DNA from: Pseudomonas alkylphenolica
GTDB lineage: Bacteria; Pseudomonadota; Gammaproteobacteria; Pseudomonadales; Pseudomonadaceae
Direction of reading: 5' to 3'
Length of the DNA stretch: 64,000 nucleotides
Assembly: GCF_000746525.1 (NCBI RefSeq)
Contig: NZ_CP009048.1
Coordinates: 1,729,501 to 1,793,500 of the forward strand
Shown here: positions 8,902 through 17,183 of the stretch, piece after piece
Position numbering within the stretch: the first letter of the stretch is position 1
Layout: each line of letters starts with the position of its first letter
Translations under genes and position numbers: made by a program
The notes under the pieces: generated by a model
What the model was told of the DNA's origin: nothing
The model's input: only the letters and a program-made list of their open reading frames with translations
Databases searched by the model: none

Positions 8902-9939
8902 ATGAAATTGAAAAACACCTTGGGCTTGGCCATTGGTTCTCTTGTTGCCGTAACTTCGCTCGGCGCTCTGGCACAGGGCCAAGGCGCGGTTGAGATCGAA
9001 GGTAACGTTACCAAGCAGTACTACGATAGCGAGCGCAATTTCAAGAACGACGGCACCAACCCTGGTGTTCGCCTCGGTTACTTCCTGACCGACGACCTGT
9101 CGCTGGACCTGGGCTACAACGAGACTCACAACGCTCGTGGCGAAGTCTTCAACAAAGACATCAAAGGTTCTAAAGCCAAGCTCGACGCTACCTACCACCT
9201 GGGTACCGTAGGCGACGCAGTGCGTCCTTACGTTTCCGCTGGTTTCGCGCACGAGAGCCTGGGCCAGGCCACCAACAACGGTCGTGACCACTCCACCTTC
9301 GCCAACCTGGGCGCCGGTGCCAAGTGGTACATCACCGACATGTTCTTCGCCCGTGCTGGCGTTGAAGCCATGTACAACATCGACAACGGCAACACCGAGT
9401 GGGGTCCAACCGTCGGTCTGGGTCTGAACTTCGGTGGTAGCGGTGGCAAAGTTGCTGCTGCTCCTGCTCCAGTTGCTGAAGTCTGCTCCGACAGCGACAA
9501 CGACGGCGTCTGCGACAACGTTGACAAGTGCCCTGACACCCCAGCCAACGTTACCGTTGACGCTGACGGCTGCCCGGCTGTTGCCGAAGTCGTACGTGTT
9601 GAGCTGGACGTCAAGTTCGACTTCGACAAGTCGGTCGTCAAGCCAAACAGCTACGGTGATATCAAGAACCTGGCTGACTTCATGAAGCAGTACCCACAGA
9701 CCACCACCACTGTTGAAGGTCACACTGACTCCGTCGGTCCTGACGCTTACAACCAGAAGCTGTCTGAGCGTCGTGCAAACGCCGTTAAGCAGGTTCTGAC
9801 CAACCAGTACGGCGTAGAATCGAGCCGTGTTGAGTCGGTAGGCTACGGTGAAACCCGTCCGGTTGCTGACAACGCCACCGACGCTGGTCGCGCTGTTAAC
9901 CGTCGCGTAGAAGCACAAGTAGAAGCCCAAGCCAAGTAA
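8902..9939 (+). CDS. oprF: Major outer-membrane porin OprF (OmpA family)
   Basis: 345 residues. A signal peptide ends at about residue 24 (GALA before QGQG). An N-terminal eight-strand barrel follows to about residue 175, then an Ala/Pro linker and a cysteine-containing calcium-type repeat (CSDSDNDGVCDNVDKCPDTP). The C-terminal OmpA domain binds peptidoglycan (FDFDKSVVKPNSYGDIKNLA, then VEGHTDSVGPDAYNQKLSERRA). It is the main non-specific porin and a structural link between outer membrane and cell wall. Codon usage is strongly biased, as for a highly expressed gene. A perfect terminator follows 18 bases after the stop. Confidence 0.98.
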   Translation: MKLKNTLGLAIGSLVAVTSLGALAQGQGAVEIEGNVTKQYYDSERNFKNDGTNPGVRLGYFLTDDLSLDLGYNETHNARGEVFNKDIKGSKAKLDATYHLGTVGDAVRPYVSAGFAHESLGQATNNGRDHSTFANLGAGAKWYITDMFFARAGVEAMYNIDNGNTEWGPTVGLGLNFGGSGGKVAAAPAPVAEVCSDSDNDGVCDNVDKCPDTPANVTVDADGCPAVAEVVRVELDVKFDFDKSVVKPNSYGDIKNLADFMKQYPQTTTTVEGHTDSVGPDAYNQKLSERRANAVKQVLTNQYGVESSRVESVGYGETRPVADNATDAGRAVNRRVEAQVEAQAK

Positions 9940-9957
9940 TTGGTAAGCGCTTCACGG

Positions 9958-9986
9958 AAAAGCCCGGCCTAGGCCGGGCTTTTCTT
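9958..9986 (+). terminator. Terminator of oprF
   Basis: A perfect palindrome, AAAAGCCCGGCC then TA then GGCCGGGCTTTT, with extra T after it. The stem is 12 base pairs. It could terminate transcription from either strand. Confidence 0.93.
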
Positions 9987-9996
9987 TGCCTGCTCG

Positions 9997-10066
9997 GTGG
10001 GAGCGGGCTTGCCCCGCGATACGATGTGACTGTCAGCCCGCAATCGCGGGGCAAGTCGAGTCGTCG
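9997..10066. repeat. REP pair running into the end of cobA
   Basis: The left copy (GTGGGAGCGGGCTTGCCCCG, 9997) is intact. The right copy starts as CAATCGCGGGGCAAG and then diverges. The right half overlaps the last codons of cobA, so the cobA stop lies inside the repeat. Confidence 0.8.
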
Positions 10067-10785
10067 CACCGCCGCTCCCTCCGGGCTGCCACTTCGCCGA
10101 TCACCAGTATCGCCGGGCTGCTGAGTTTGAAGCGCGCAGCGTCCTCGCATAGCTGAACCAAGGTGCTGCGTTGTTCGCGCTGCTGGGGCAGGGATGCGTT
10201 CTCGATCATCGCCACCGGCGTGTCGGCTGCCAGGCCGCCTGCCAACAGGCCTTGCCGGACCTCTTCGAGTTTGCTCACGCCCATGTACACCACAAGGGTG
10301 ATGCCACCCTGGGCGAGCGCCTGCCAGTTCAACGGGCTGTCATCCTGAGTGTGTGCGGTGACCAGGGTCACGCCCCGGCTTACGCCGCGCAAGGTCAGGG
10401 AAATGCCGCATTGGGTTGCCCCGGCAAGGCCGGCGGTAATGCCATTGACCAGTTCAGTTTCGATACCATGAGTCTGCAGCCAGGCAGCTTCTTCACCGCC
10501 ACGCCCGAAAATGCACGGGTCGCCGCCCTTGAGCCGGGCCACACAACGGCCCTGGCGGGCGTAGCGCAGCATCAGACGCTGGATGAAGGCCTGGGGTGTG
10601 GAACGGCATCCGCCGCGTTTGCCTACGGCAACCACGCGCGCCTGAGGGCAGTGGGCGAGGATCTGCGGGTTGACCAGGTCGTCGATCAGGACCACCTCGG
10701 CTTCAGCCAGGGCACGCACGGCCTTGAGGGTCAGCAGTTCCGGGTCGCCAGGACCTGCACCAATCAGCCAGACTTTCGCATTCAT
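10033..10785 (-). CDS. cobA: Uroporphyrinogen-III C-methyltransferase (siroheme/cobalamin pathway)
   Basis: 250 residues. It adds two methyl groups from S-adenosylmethionine to uroporphyrinogen III, giving precorrin-2, the precursor of siroheme. Family motifs are GAGPGDPELLTLKA at the N-terminus, LIDDLVNP, and RLKGGDPCIFGRGGEEA. The start is the ATG complement at 10783-10785; the open frame continues upstream into the preceding gene. It is the last gene of the minus-strand nasA operon, 29 bases after the kinase gene, and presumably supplies siroheme to assimilatory nitrite reductase. The last dozen residues (RRCDDSTCPAIAG) are encoded by REP sequence. Confidence 0.93.
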   Translation of the reverse strand: MNAKVWLIGAGPGDPELLTLKAVRALAEAEVVLIDDLVNPQILAHCPQARVVAVGKRGGCRSTPQAFIQRLMLRYARQGRCVARLKGGDPCIFGRGGEEAAWLQTHGIETELVNGITAGLAGATQCGISLTLRGVSRGVTLVTAHTQDDSPLNWQALAQGGITLVVYMGVSKLEEVRQGLLAGGLAADTPVAMIENASLPQQREQRSTLVQLCEDAARFKLSSPAILVIGEVAARRERRCDDSTCPAIAG

Positions 10786-10814
10786 CGGGTATTCCTCATC
10801 GGCAAAGGATGCCG

Positions 10815-12485
10815 TCAGCCTTTTAGCAGGCAGATCAGCAGGATCAGGTTGAGTAACAGCGACAGCAACGCCAGGCCGCGCCAGACCTTCAGTGGCTCGC
10901 GTTCGAGCAGTGGTCGAGGGCGTATGCTCAGGTGCTGGCGTTCGCTTTGTTCGAGCAGCAACAGCCATTGCTCGGCGGTTTCAAAACGTTGTTGCGGGTC
11001 GGCGAGCAATGCCTGGGTCAGGTTGTGCTCCAGCCATTCAGGCAGGTCTGGGCGGTAGCGCGCGGCGCTGGTGGGCTGGACAAAGCGTGGGCGCTGGAAT
11101 GCTTCGATTTCGCCATAGGGGTAGTGACCGGTCAGCAGGTAGAACAGCGTCACGCCGACGCTGTACAAATCTTGCCGGGCGCTGGGCGGCTCGCCGCCGA
11201 ACGCTTCCGGGGCAATGAACGGCGGGGTGCCGGGGAGTTCGTGGGCACGGTCTTCAGAGAGTCCGGGGCAGAAGGCCAGGCCAAAATCCAGCAGGCGCAG
11301 CTGGCCATCGTCACCCAGGTGCAGGTTCTGCGGTTTGATATCGCGATGGAGGATGTTGCGCCGGTGCAGCATGCCCACGGCCTGCAGCAGTTGCTGGGCA
11401 AGCGCCTGCCAATCCGCCAGCGGCAAGGGACCGGTACGGGCGAACAATTGCTCCAGGGTCTGGCCCGGGTATTCACGCATCAGGTAATACAGGTGCTGGC
11501 GTTGGCTGGCCGGGTGTACTTCGGGGAAATAACGCCCGGCAACCCGGCGCAGGAACCACTCTTCGAGCAGCAGGCTTTGTAGTGCGCCAGGTTCATCCTT
11601 GCGCTGCTCGGGCAGGGTTTTCAGCAGCCAGGCGTGTTGCTGATTGTCGTGAACCCGGTACAACAGGGACTGCCGGCTCTGGCTGAGCGCCTGCTCGACC
11701 GTCCAGCCATCGATCGATTGGCCGCTACGCAGGGGACCTGGCAGCGGCCATTGCTGCAGTTGCGCCAGGGAATCGCCGAGGTTGCTCGCACCCAACTGAT
11801 CAATCCGCACCAGCAATGCGCTGGCGTTGTCCTGGCTGCCGCTGTGATGGGCCGAACTGACCAGCGTGTGCGCCGCGTCCTGCAAGTCAATCTGTTCGCG
11901 CAATACCGCCCTGATTTGCGATTCGCTGAGGCTGGCCCAGACGCCATCGCTGAGCAGGACGAAGCATTCACCAGCGTGCAGATCGCCTTCGAGGTAGTCG
12001 ACCTGCAGGTGTTGATCCAGGCCCAGGGCGCGCTTTAGCACATGCTGCATGCCTGGCTGGTCCCAGACGTGATCCTCGCTGATGCGCTGCAACTGGCCGG
12101 CGGCCCAGCGATAGATGCGGCAGTCGCCGACATGCGCGAGGGTGAAGCGCCGACCGCGTAGCACCAGGGCGCTGAGGGTGGTCAGTAGTGGCTGGCCACC
12201 ACCATTGGCGCGCAGCCAGCGATTCTGCGCCAGCAACAGGCGGTCGAGCGCCTGGGCCACGCCCCAGGTAGGCGGCGTGGCGTAATAGTCCAGAGCTAGC
12301 GCCTGCAGGCTCGCCCGCGCGGCCAGGCCGCCGTCGGCGCACTGGCTGACGCCGTCGGCGAGGGCGAACAGATAGCCCTTACTGGCAGCCAGTTCCGGAT
12401 TGGGTGTAACCAGGCGCAAGGCATCCTGGTTCTCTTCTCGAGGCCCGGTGGCGCTGGCTTGCGCAAAGCTCAGTTGCAGGCTCAT
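10815..12485 (-). CDS. PP2C-type protein phosphatase fused to a Ser/Thr protein kinase with a C-terminal membrane anchor
   Basis: 556 residues. Residues 1-240 are a PP2C/Stp1-like phosphatase with metal ligands in REENQDAL (D21), LADGVS (D44), LSDGVW (D180) and DNAS (D219). Residues 270-515 are a Hanks-type kinase: K289 in LLKTL, HRDIKPQN (380-387), DFG (400-402) and APE (425-427). The usual glycine-rich loop is replaced by LSQSRQSLLYRV, which has no glycine. One hydrophobic helix (about 537-555) ends the protein, so both domains face the cytoplasm. The gene lies between nasA (9 bases away) and cobA (29 bases), in the nitrate assimilation operon. Its targets are unknown; control of the transporter or of nitrate reduction is an inference from position. 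Confidence 0.92.
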   Translation of the reverse strand: MSLQLSFAQASATGPREENQDALRLVTPNPELAASKGYLFALADGVSQCADGGLAARASLQALALDYYATPPTWGVAQALDRLLLAQNRWLRANGGGQPLLTTLSALVLRGRRFTLAHVGDCRIYRWAAGQLQRISEDHVWDQPGMQHVLKRALGLDQHLQVDYLEGDLHAGECFVLLSDGVWASLSESQIRAVLREQIDLQDAAHTLVSSAHHSGSQDNASALLVRIDQLGASNLGDSLAQLQQWPLPGPLRSGQSIDGWTVEQALSQSRQSLLYRVHDNQQHAWLLKTLPEQRKDEPGALQSLLLEEWFLRRVAGRYFPEVHPASQRQHLYYLMREYPGQTLEQLFARTGPLPLADWQALAQQLLQAVGMLHRRNILHRDIKPQNLHLGDDGQLRLLDFGLAFCPGLSEDRAHELPGTPPFIAPEAFGGEPPSARQDLYSVGVTLFYLLTGHYPYGEIEAFQRPRFVQPTSAARYRPDLPEWLEHNLTQALLADPQQRFETAEQWLLLLEQSERQHLSIRPRPLLEREPLKVWRGLALLSLLLNLILLICLLKG

Positions 12486-12494
12486 GGCGCTGCC

Positions 12495-13706
12495 TCAGAC
12501 CCGCGCCGCGGTGACAGCGGCCGAGCCCCAGGTGGTGCGCCAGCGTTGTTTCACGCCGTACAGGCCGAACCAGGCCAGCACACCGAGGCTGGCAAACAGC
12601 CAAAGCCCCAGTTGATAGTCGCCGCTGTGTTGTTTGATTGCGCCAAGGCCGGCGGCCAGGAGGAAACCACCGATACCGCCGGCCATGCCGATCAAGCCGG
12701 TCATCACGCCGATTTCCTGGCGAAAACGCTGCGGTACCAGTTGGAACACTGCGCCATTGCCAGCACCAAGACCGAGCATGGCACTGACGAACAACGCCAG
12801 TGCCGCCACCGAGCTTGGCAGGTTGAAACCGACCGCAGCAATACAGATGGCTGCCACGGTGTACATCGCCAGCAGGGTACGGATCCCGCCAAAGCGATCG
12901 GCCAGGGCGCCACCCAGAGGGCGCATCAGACTGCCGGCGAACACGCAGGCGGCAGTGTAGTAGCCGGCAGTGACCGGGCTCAGGCCGTACTGGTCGTTGA
13001 AGTAGCCGGGCAGGGCGCTGGCCAGGCCGATGAAGCCGCCAAAGGTGACGCTGTAGAAGAACATGAACCACCAGCTGTCGCGATCACCCAGGGCTTTGAG
13101 GTAATCGGCCATGGCCTTGGGCTTGGGGCGTTGCGGGGCATTGCGCGCAAGCAGGGCGAACAGCGCCAGGGTCAGCACCAGCGGCACCACGGCAAAGCCG
13201 AAGACATTGTTCCAGCCAAAACTGGCGGCCAGGACCGGCGCCAGCAGCGCGGCGAATACGGTGCCGGAGTTGCCCGCGCCGGCAATACCCATAGCCTTGC
13301 CCTGGTGCTGGGCCGGGTACCACTGCGAAGCCAGTGGCAGGGAGACGGCAAAGGAAGCGCCGGCGACGCCGAGGAACACACCCAGCAGCAGCGCCTGTTC
13401 ATAGCTGTGTATGCCCAGGTTCCAGGCGCAGAACAACGCAATGATGACGATCACCTGGCCAATCAGGCCGGCGGTTTTCGGTGACAGGCGGTCTGCCAGG
13501 ATGCCCATCGCGAAACGCAGGATGGCGCCGGCGAGGATCGGTGTGGCAACCATCAGCCCGCGTTGCTGGGTGGTCAGTTGCAGGTCGGTGGCAATCTGCA
13601 CCGCCAGGGGGCCGAGCAGGTACCAGACCATAAAGCTCAGGTCGAAGTACAAAAAGGCGGCGAACAGCGTGGGAATATGCCCGGACTTCCAGAAACTCGT
13701 ATTCAT
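12495..13706 (-). CDS. nasA: Nitrate/nitrite transporter, major facilitator superfamily
   Basis: 403 residues with about twelve membrane helices, starting MNTSFWKSGHIPTLFAAFLYFDLSFMVWYLLGPL. The nitrate signature is visible in the fifth helix region as GVAGASFAVSLPLASQWYP plus AMGIAGAGNSGTV, as in NarK/NasA proteins. It imports nitrate across the inner membrane for assimilation. The start is ATG 13704-13706 with GAGGTG six bases upstream; the longer open frame reads through the leader RNA and is rejected. It is preceded by a leader with attenuator and a sigma-54 promoter, and by nasT and nasS, whose products control that leader. Confidence 0.94.
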   Translation of the reverse strand: MNTSFWKSGHIPTLFAAFLYFDLSFMVWYLLGPLAVQIATDLQLTTQQRGLMVATPILAGAILRFAMGILADRLSPKTAGLIGQVIVIIALFCAWNLGIHSYEQALLLGVFLGVAGASFAVSLPLASQWYPAQHQGKAMGIAGAGNSGTVFAALLAPVLAASFGWNNVFGFAVVPLVLTLALFALLARNAPQRPKPKAMADYLKALGDRDSWWFMFFYSVTFGGFIGLASALPGYFNDQYGLSPVTAGYYTAACVFAGSLMRPLGGALADRFGGIRTLLAMYTVAAICIAAVGFNLPSSVAALALFVSAMLGLGAGNGAVFQLVPQRFRQEIGVMTGLIGMAGGIGGFLLAAGLGAIKQHSGDYQLGLWLFASLGVLAWFGLYGVKQRWRTTWGSAAVTAARV

Positions 13707-13762
13707 CGAACACCTCGTTGAACGTTGCACTGCAGGTCGCGCCCTCAAGGGGCAGAAACGCA

Positions 13763-13811
13763 AAAGACGCCGCCTCCCGGCCCGCTGTTGCGAGGGGGAT
13801 GCGACGTCTTT
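13763..13811 (-). promoter_or_regulatory. Attenuator hairpin in the nasA leader
   Basis: On the minus strand AAAGACG at the 5' side pairs with CGTCTTT at the 3' side. The pairing continues inward with CGC/GCG and TCCC/GGGA, around a loop of about 15 bases, and is followed by TTTTGCGTTT. This is an intrinsic terminator placed about 55 bases before the nasA ATG. The family model is that NasT (ANTAR domain) binds hairpins in this leader and stops the terminator from forming. I could not confidently draw the two hexaloop ANTAR hairpins. Confidence 0.7.
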
Positions 13812-13855
13812 GTCGTGAAGGGGCAACCGCCGTTGGCTACCTGTACGATAGATTC

Positions 13856-13871
13856 AGCAATATCCGGGCCA
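13856..13871 (-). promoter_or_regulatory. Sigma-54 (-24/-12) promoter of nasA
   Basis: The minus strand reads TGGCCCGGATATTGCT, with GG and GC separated by exactly ten bases, matching TGGCAC-N5-TTGCW apart from one base. Transcription should start near 13846, giving a leader of about 140 bases before the nasA ATG. Nitrogen control through NtrC would fit nitrate assimilation, but no NtrC site was identified. Confidence 0.72.
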
Positions 13872-13873
13872 GC

Positions 13874-13923
13874 ATCGCGGGGCAAGCCAGCTCCCACCGG
13901 TGGGAGCTGGCTTGCCCCGCGAT
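13874..13923. repeat. REP pair, variant core, between nasT and the nasA promoter
   Basis: ATCGCGGGGCAAGCCAGCTCCCACCGG is followed at once by its reverse complement, so this pair has almost no loop. The core has AGCTGGCTT in place of AGCGGGCTT. It fills the space between the nasT stop (13924) and the -24 element (13871). Confidence 0.88.
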
Positions 13924-14505
13924 CTAGGTGTCGAGCAAATCACTCATGGCGATGATCTGTTCGGCCACCTGGATCAGCTTCTGTTGCTTGCTCATGGCCT
14001 GGCGACGCATCAGGGTGTAAGCCTGTTCTTCGTTGCAGTCCTTCATTTTCATCAGCAGCCCCTTGGCCAGCTCGATGCGCTTGCGCTCGGCCAGTTGCTG
14101 GTCGCGGGCTTGCAGCTGGGCCTTGAGCGCCTGGTCGCTTTCGAAGCGGGCCATGGCCACGTCGAGGATTGGCTGCAACCGCGCCGCATGGATGCCTTCG
14201 ACGATGTAAGCGCTGACCCCGGCCTGGATCGCCTGGCGCATCACGCTCGGATCGTGCTCGTCGGTAAACATGACAATTGGCCGTGGCCGGTCGCGACTGA
14301 CCAGGATGACTTGCTCCATCACATCCCGGCCCGGTGACTCGGTATCGATCAGCACCACATCCGGACGCACCGTTTCGACGCGTGCCGGCAGGTCGATGAT
14401 CAGCCCTGACGCTTCGATGACTTCGAAGCCGGCTTCAACCAGTGCGGCCTTCAGGCGCCCGACTTTCTTTTCGGTGTCGTCGATCAACAGGATTCGCAGC
14501 ATCAT
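13924..14505 (-). CDS. nasT: Nitrate-responsive antiterminator NasT (receiver plus ANTAR domain)
   Basis: 193 residues. Residues 1-120 form a receiver domain (LRILLIDDTEKKVGRL, VVLIDTESPGRDVMEQ, IVMFTDEHD). Residues 130-190 form the RNA-binding ANTAR domain (LAERKRIELAKGLLMKMKDCNEEQAYTLMRRQAM). The receiver has a pseudo-phosphorylation site; activity is set by NasS, which sequesters NasT when nitrate is absent. Two adjacent ATGs occur at 14505 and 14502, with GGAG at a good distance from both. The nasS TGA (14504-14502) overlaps the start, so translation is coupled. The target is probably the leader at 13763-13846. Confidence 0.94.
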   Translation of the reverse strand: MMLRILLIDDTEKKVGRLKAALVEAGFEVIEASGLIIDLPARVETVRPDVVLIDTESPGRDVMEQVILVSRDRPRPIVMFTDEHDPSVMRQAIQAGVSAYIVEGIHAARLQPILDVAMARFESDQALKAQLQARDQQLAERKRIELAKGLLMKMKDCNEEQAYTLMRRQAMSKQQKLIQVAEQIIAMSDLLDT

Positions 14506-15698
14506 GGCATCTCCTTCAGCGCGTGAAGGGCAAAGCTGCGGGCGTAGCCAGCGGGGTCGCTGCCATCCCAATAGCTGCCATCGATCAACTGGCTGCGGCG
14601 CATGTTCTGCTCGGTACAAGGCACACCGATGGCCGTGGCGGCGTCGCGGTACAGCGCCAGTTGCTGCACCTGGCGCGCCACGCCGAGGTAGTCGGGGTCT
14701 TCGCGCAGCAGGCCCCAGCGGCGGAACTGGGTCATGAACCACATACCGTCGGACAGGTAGGGCAGGTTGGCCCGGCCGTTGTCGTGCAGGCGCAAGGCGT
14801 GCGAGTCGTGCCAGTGATTGCCAAGGCCGTCGTGGTAGGCGCCGAGCAGGCGCGGTTCGATGCTGTTCAAGGGTGTGTCCAGGTAGGCCTGGCCGCTCAG
14901 CAGTTGGGCAGTGCTGCGACGGTTTTCCGGGCTTTGCTCGATGAAGCGGCTGGCGGCCAGAATCGCTTTGACCAGCGCTCTGGCGGTGTTGGGGTATTGC
15001 TCGACGAAGGCGCGGGTACAGCCGAGGACTTTCTCAGGGTGGTCAGGCCAGATCGATTGGCTGGTCGCCAAGGTGATTCCCTGGCCCTGCTCGACGGCGT
15101 CGGCCGACCAGGGTTCGCCGACACAGAAACCGTCAATGCGCCCGGCTTGTAGATGAGCAAGCATCTGCGCCGGTGGCACTACAACGCTGTTGACGTCATG
15201 CAGTGGGTGGATGCCCTGGCTGGCCAGCCAGTAATACAGCCACATGGCGTGAGTGCCGGTCGGAAAGGTCTGGGCAAAGGTGAGTTTTGTCCTGCTTTGG
15301 TGCACGAAACGCTCCAGCGCCTCGGGACGGGTCACGCGCTGACGCTGCAGCGCCGCCGACAGATTGATGCCTTGGCCATTCTGATTGAGCCCCATCAGCA
15401 CCGCCATGTCGGTGGCTCCGGTGCCGCCAATGCCCAGGTGCACGGCATAAATCAGCCCATACAGGCTATGGGCGGCGTCCAGCTCGCCGCTGACCAGCTT
15501 GTCGCGCAGGCCGGCCCAGGAACTCTGGCGCTTGAGGTTCAGGCTCAGGCCATAGGGCTGGGCAAAGCCCTGGGTCGCGGCAACCACTACCGAGGCGCAG
15601 TCGCTCAGGGCCATGAAGCCGATGTCCAGGCTGTGCTTTTCCGGCGCATCGCTGCCGTTGACCCAGGCCAGTGGAGTCGTGGGGGTATCGTTGTTCAC
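14502..15698 (-). CDS. nasS: Nitrate sensor NasS (NrtA-like substrate-binding protein, cytoplasmic)
   Basis: 398 residues, an ABC-type nitrate-binding fold without a signal peptide, which is the hallmark of NasS. Typical segments are [23 protein letters not shown] at the N-terminus and [12 protein letters not shown] in the middle. It binds NasT when nitrate is absent and releases it when nitrate or nitrite binds. The start is uncertain: GTG 15698 gives [21 protein letters not shown], close to homologues, but the ribosome site is poor; the frame stays open to 15752. It is translationally coupled to nasT. Confidence 0.92.
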   Translation of the reverse strand: MNNDTPTTPLAWVNGSDAPEKHSLDIGFMALSDCASVVVAATQGFAQPYGLSLNLKRQSSWAGLRDKLVSGELDAAHSLYGLIYAVHLGIGGTGATDMAVLMGLNQNGQGINLSAALQRQRVTRPEALERFVHQSRTKLTFAQTFPTGTHAMWLYYWLASQGIHPLHDVNSVVVPPAQMLAHLQAGRIDGFCVGEPWSADAVEQGQGITLATSQSIWPDHPEKVLGCTRAFVEQYPNTARALVKAILAASRFIEQSPENRRSTAQLLSGQAYLDTPLNSIEPRLLGAYHDGLGNHWHDSHALRLHDNGRANLPYLSDGMWFMTQFRRWGLLREDPDYLGVARQVQQLALYRDAATAIGVPCTEQNMRRSQLIDGSYWDGSDPAGYARSFALHALKEMP

Positions 15699-15849
15699 AG
15701 TATCGCGCCTGTGTCGAGGGTCAGGCCGTGCCGCTTGCGTGGCCGGTATCAAGCGTCAACAAAGCAACGCATATGCCAAGGCGGCGCTGTCCCCCGGACG
15801 GCGCCACCTATATAATCGCCCCCTCACTCACGCCGAGCTAAGCCCGCCC

Positions 15850-16872
15850 ATGTATACCCTGGCCCGCCAGTTGCTGTTCAAGCTCTCCCCGGAGACCTCC
15901 CATGACCTGTCCCTGGACCTGATCGGCGCCGGTGGCCGCCTGGGCCTGAACGGGCTGCTGACCAAGGCCCCGGCCTCCTTGCCGGTGACGGTCATGGGCC
16001 TGGAGTTCGCCAACCCGGTGGGGCTGGCGGCAGGTCTGGACAAGAACGGTGCAGCCATCGATGGTTTTGCCCAGCTGGGTTTCGGTTTTGTCGAGATCGG
16101 CACGGTCACGCCGCGTCCGCAGCCGGGCAACCCCAAGCCGCGCCTGTTCCGCTTGCCACAGGCCGAGGCGATCATCAACCGCATGGGCTTCAACAACCTG
16201 GGTGTCGATAACTTGCTGAACCGCGTGCAGGCGGCGAAATATCGCGGCGTGCTGGGCATCAATATCGGCAAGAACTTTGATACCCCGGTCGAGCGCGCGG
16301 TGGACGACTACCTGATCTGTCTGGACAAGGTCTACGACCATGCCAGCTACATCACCGTCAACGTCAGCTCGCCCAATACCCCGGGCCTACGTAGCCTGCA
16401 GTTCGGCGACTCGCTCAAGCAGTTGCTCGATGCCCTGGCCGAGCGCCGCGGGCAACTGGCTTCGCAGTACGGCAAGCATGTACCGTTGGCGATCAAGATC
16501 GCTCCGGACATGAGCGACGAAGAAACCGCTCTGGTGGCAGCGGCGCTGGTTGAGTCAGGCATGGATGCGGTGATTGCCACCAACACCACGCTGGGCCGTG
16601 AAGGTGTCGAAGGCTTGCCTCATGGCGACGAGGCCGGTGGCCTGTCGGGCGCGCCGGTACTGGAAAAGAGCACGCATATCGTCAAGGTGCTGTCGGGTGA
16701 GCTGGGTGGCAAGTTGCCAATCATCGCCGCCGGGGGCATCACCGAGGGCAAGCATGCGGCACAGAAGATCGCCGCCGGTGCCAGCCTGGTGCAGATCTAT
16801 TCGGGGTTCATCTACAAGGGGCCTGCGCTGATCCGCGAAGCGGTGGACGCCATTGCTGCCATGCCGCGCTGA
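15850..16872 (+). CDS. pyrD: Dihydroorotate dehydrogenase (quinone), class 2
   Basis: 340 residues. It oxidises dihydroorotate to orotate in pyrimidine synthesis and passes electrons through FMN to membrane quinone. The N-terminal amphipathic helix ([22 protein letters not shown]) is the class 2 membrane-binding part. Other visible motifs are [39 protein letters not shown], the catalytic-serine loop [11 protein letters not shown] and the phosphate site IAAGGI. The frame is open from 15613, but ATG 15850 matches the family N-terminus. It faces away from nasS. Confidence 0.97.
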   Translation: MYTLARQLLFKLSPETSHDLSLDLIGAGGRLGLNGLLTKAPASLPVTVMGLEFANPVGLAAGLDKNGAAIDGFAQLGFGFVEIGTVTPRPQPGNPKPRLFRLPQAEAIINRMGFNNLGVDNLLNRVQAAKYRGVLGINIGKNFDTPVERAVDDYLICLDKVYDHASYITVNVSSPNTPGLRSLQFGDSLKQLLDALAERRGQLASQYGKHVPLAIKIAPDMSDEETALVAAALVESGMDAVIATNTTLGREGVEGLPHGDEAGGLSGAPVLEKSTHIVKVLSGELGGKLPIIAAGGITEGKHAAQKIAAGASLVQIYSGFIYKGPALIREAVDAIAAMPR

Positions 16873-16883
16873 AACGCAGGCAT

Positions 16884-16909
16884 AAAAAAGGGCCCCTTGA
16901 AGGGGCCCC
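16884..16909 (-). terminator. Terminator of rmf (minus strand)
   Basis: GGGGCCC and GGGCCCC form a seven-base-pair stem around a five-base loop. On the minus strand it is followed by six T, so it ends rmf. Lying 12 bases past pyrD, it may also slow plus-strand transcription, but there is no T-run on that side. Confidence 0.85.
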
Positions 16910-16967
16910 TGGGCCTTAGCCCGCCGCCCGGATGGGGCGCGCATGGTGAATGAATTCAGATCCTCGT

Positions 16968-17183
16968 TCAGCCAACGGCGTGAAGTTCGTTGAGTCTGTG
17001 AATACCCGCAGTGCCGGTCATACCGTCCCAGTTGTCGCCGCGTCCTTCACGCCAGCCATTGATCCATGCCTGGCGTACAGACGGTAGAGTAAAAGGGCAA
17101 AGCTCGCGGGATTTGCCGGTGACCCCATATTGGTAGCCACGTGAAAATGCTCGTTCCAACGGATCACGCTTAAGTCTTCTCAT
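16968..17183 (-). CDS. rmf: Ribosome modulation factor
   Basis: 71 residues, very basic N-terminus MRRLKRDPLERAFSRGYQYGVTGKSRELCPF, then RQAWINGWREGRGDNWDG. It joins 70S ribosomes into inactive 100S dimers in stationary phase. Length and sequence fit the family. The ATG complement at 17181-17183 has GAGGGCAAC upstream. Expression is usually growth-phase and ppGpp dependent; no clear promoter was recognised in the long upstream gap. Confidence 0.97.
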   Translation of the reverse strand: MRRLKRDPLERAFSRGYQYGVTGKSRELCPFTLPSVRQAWINGWREGRGDNWDGMTGTAGIHRLNELHAVG

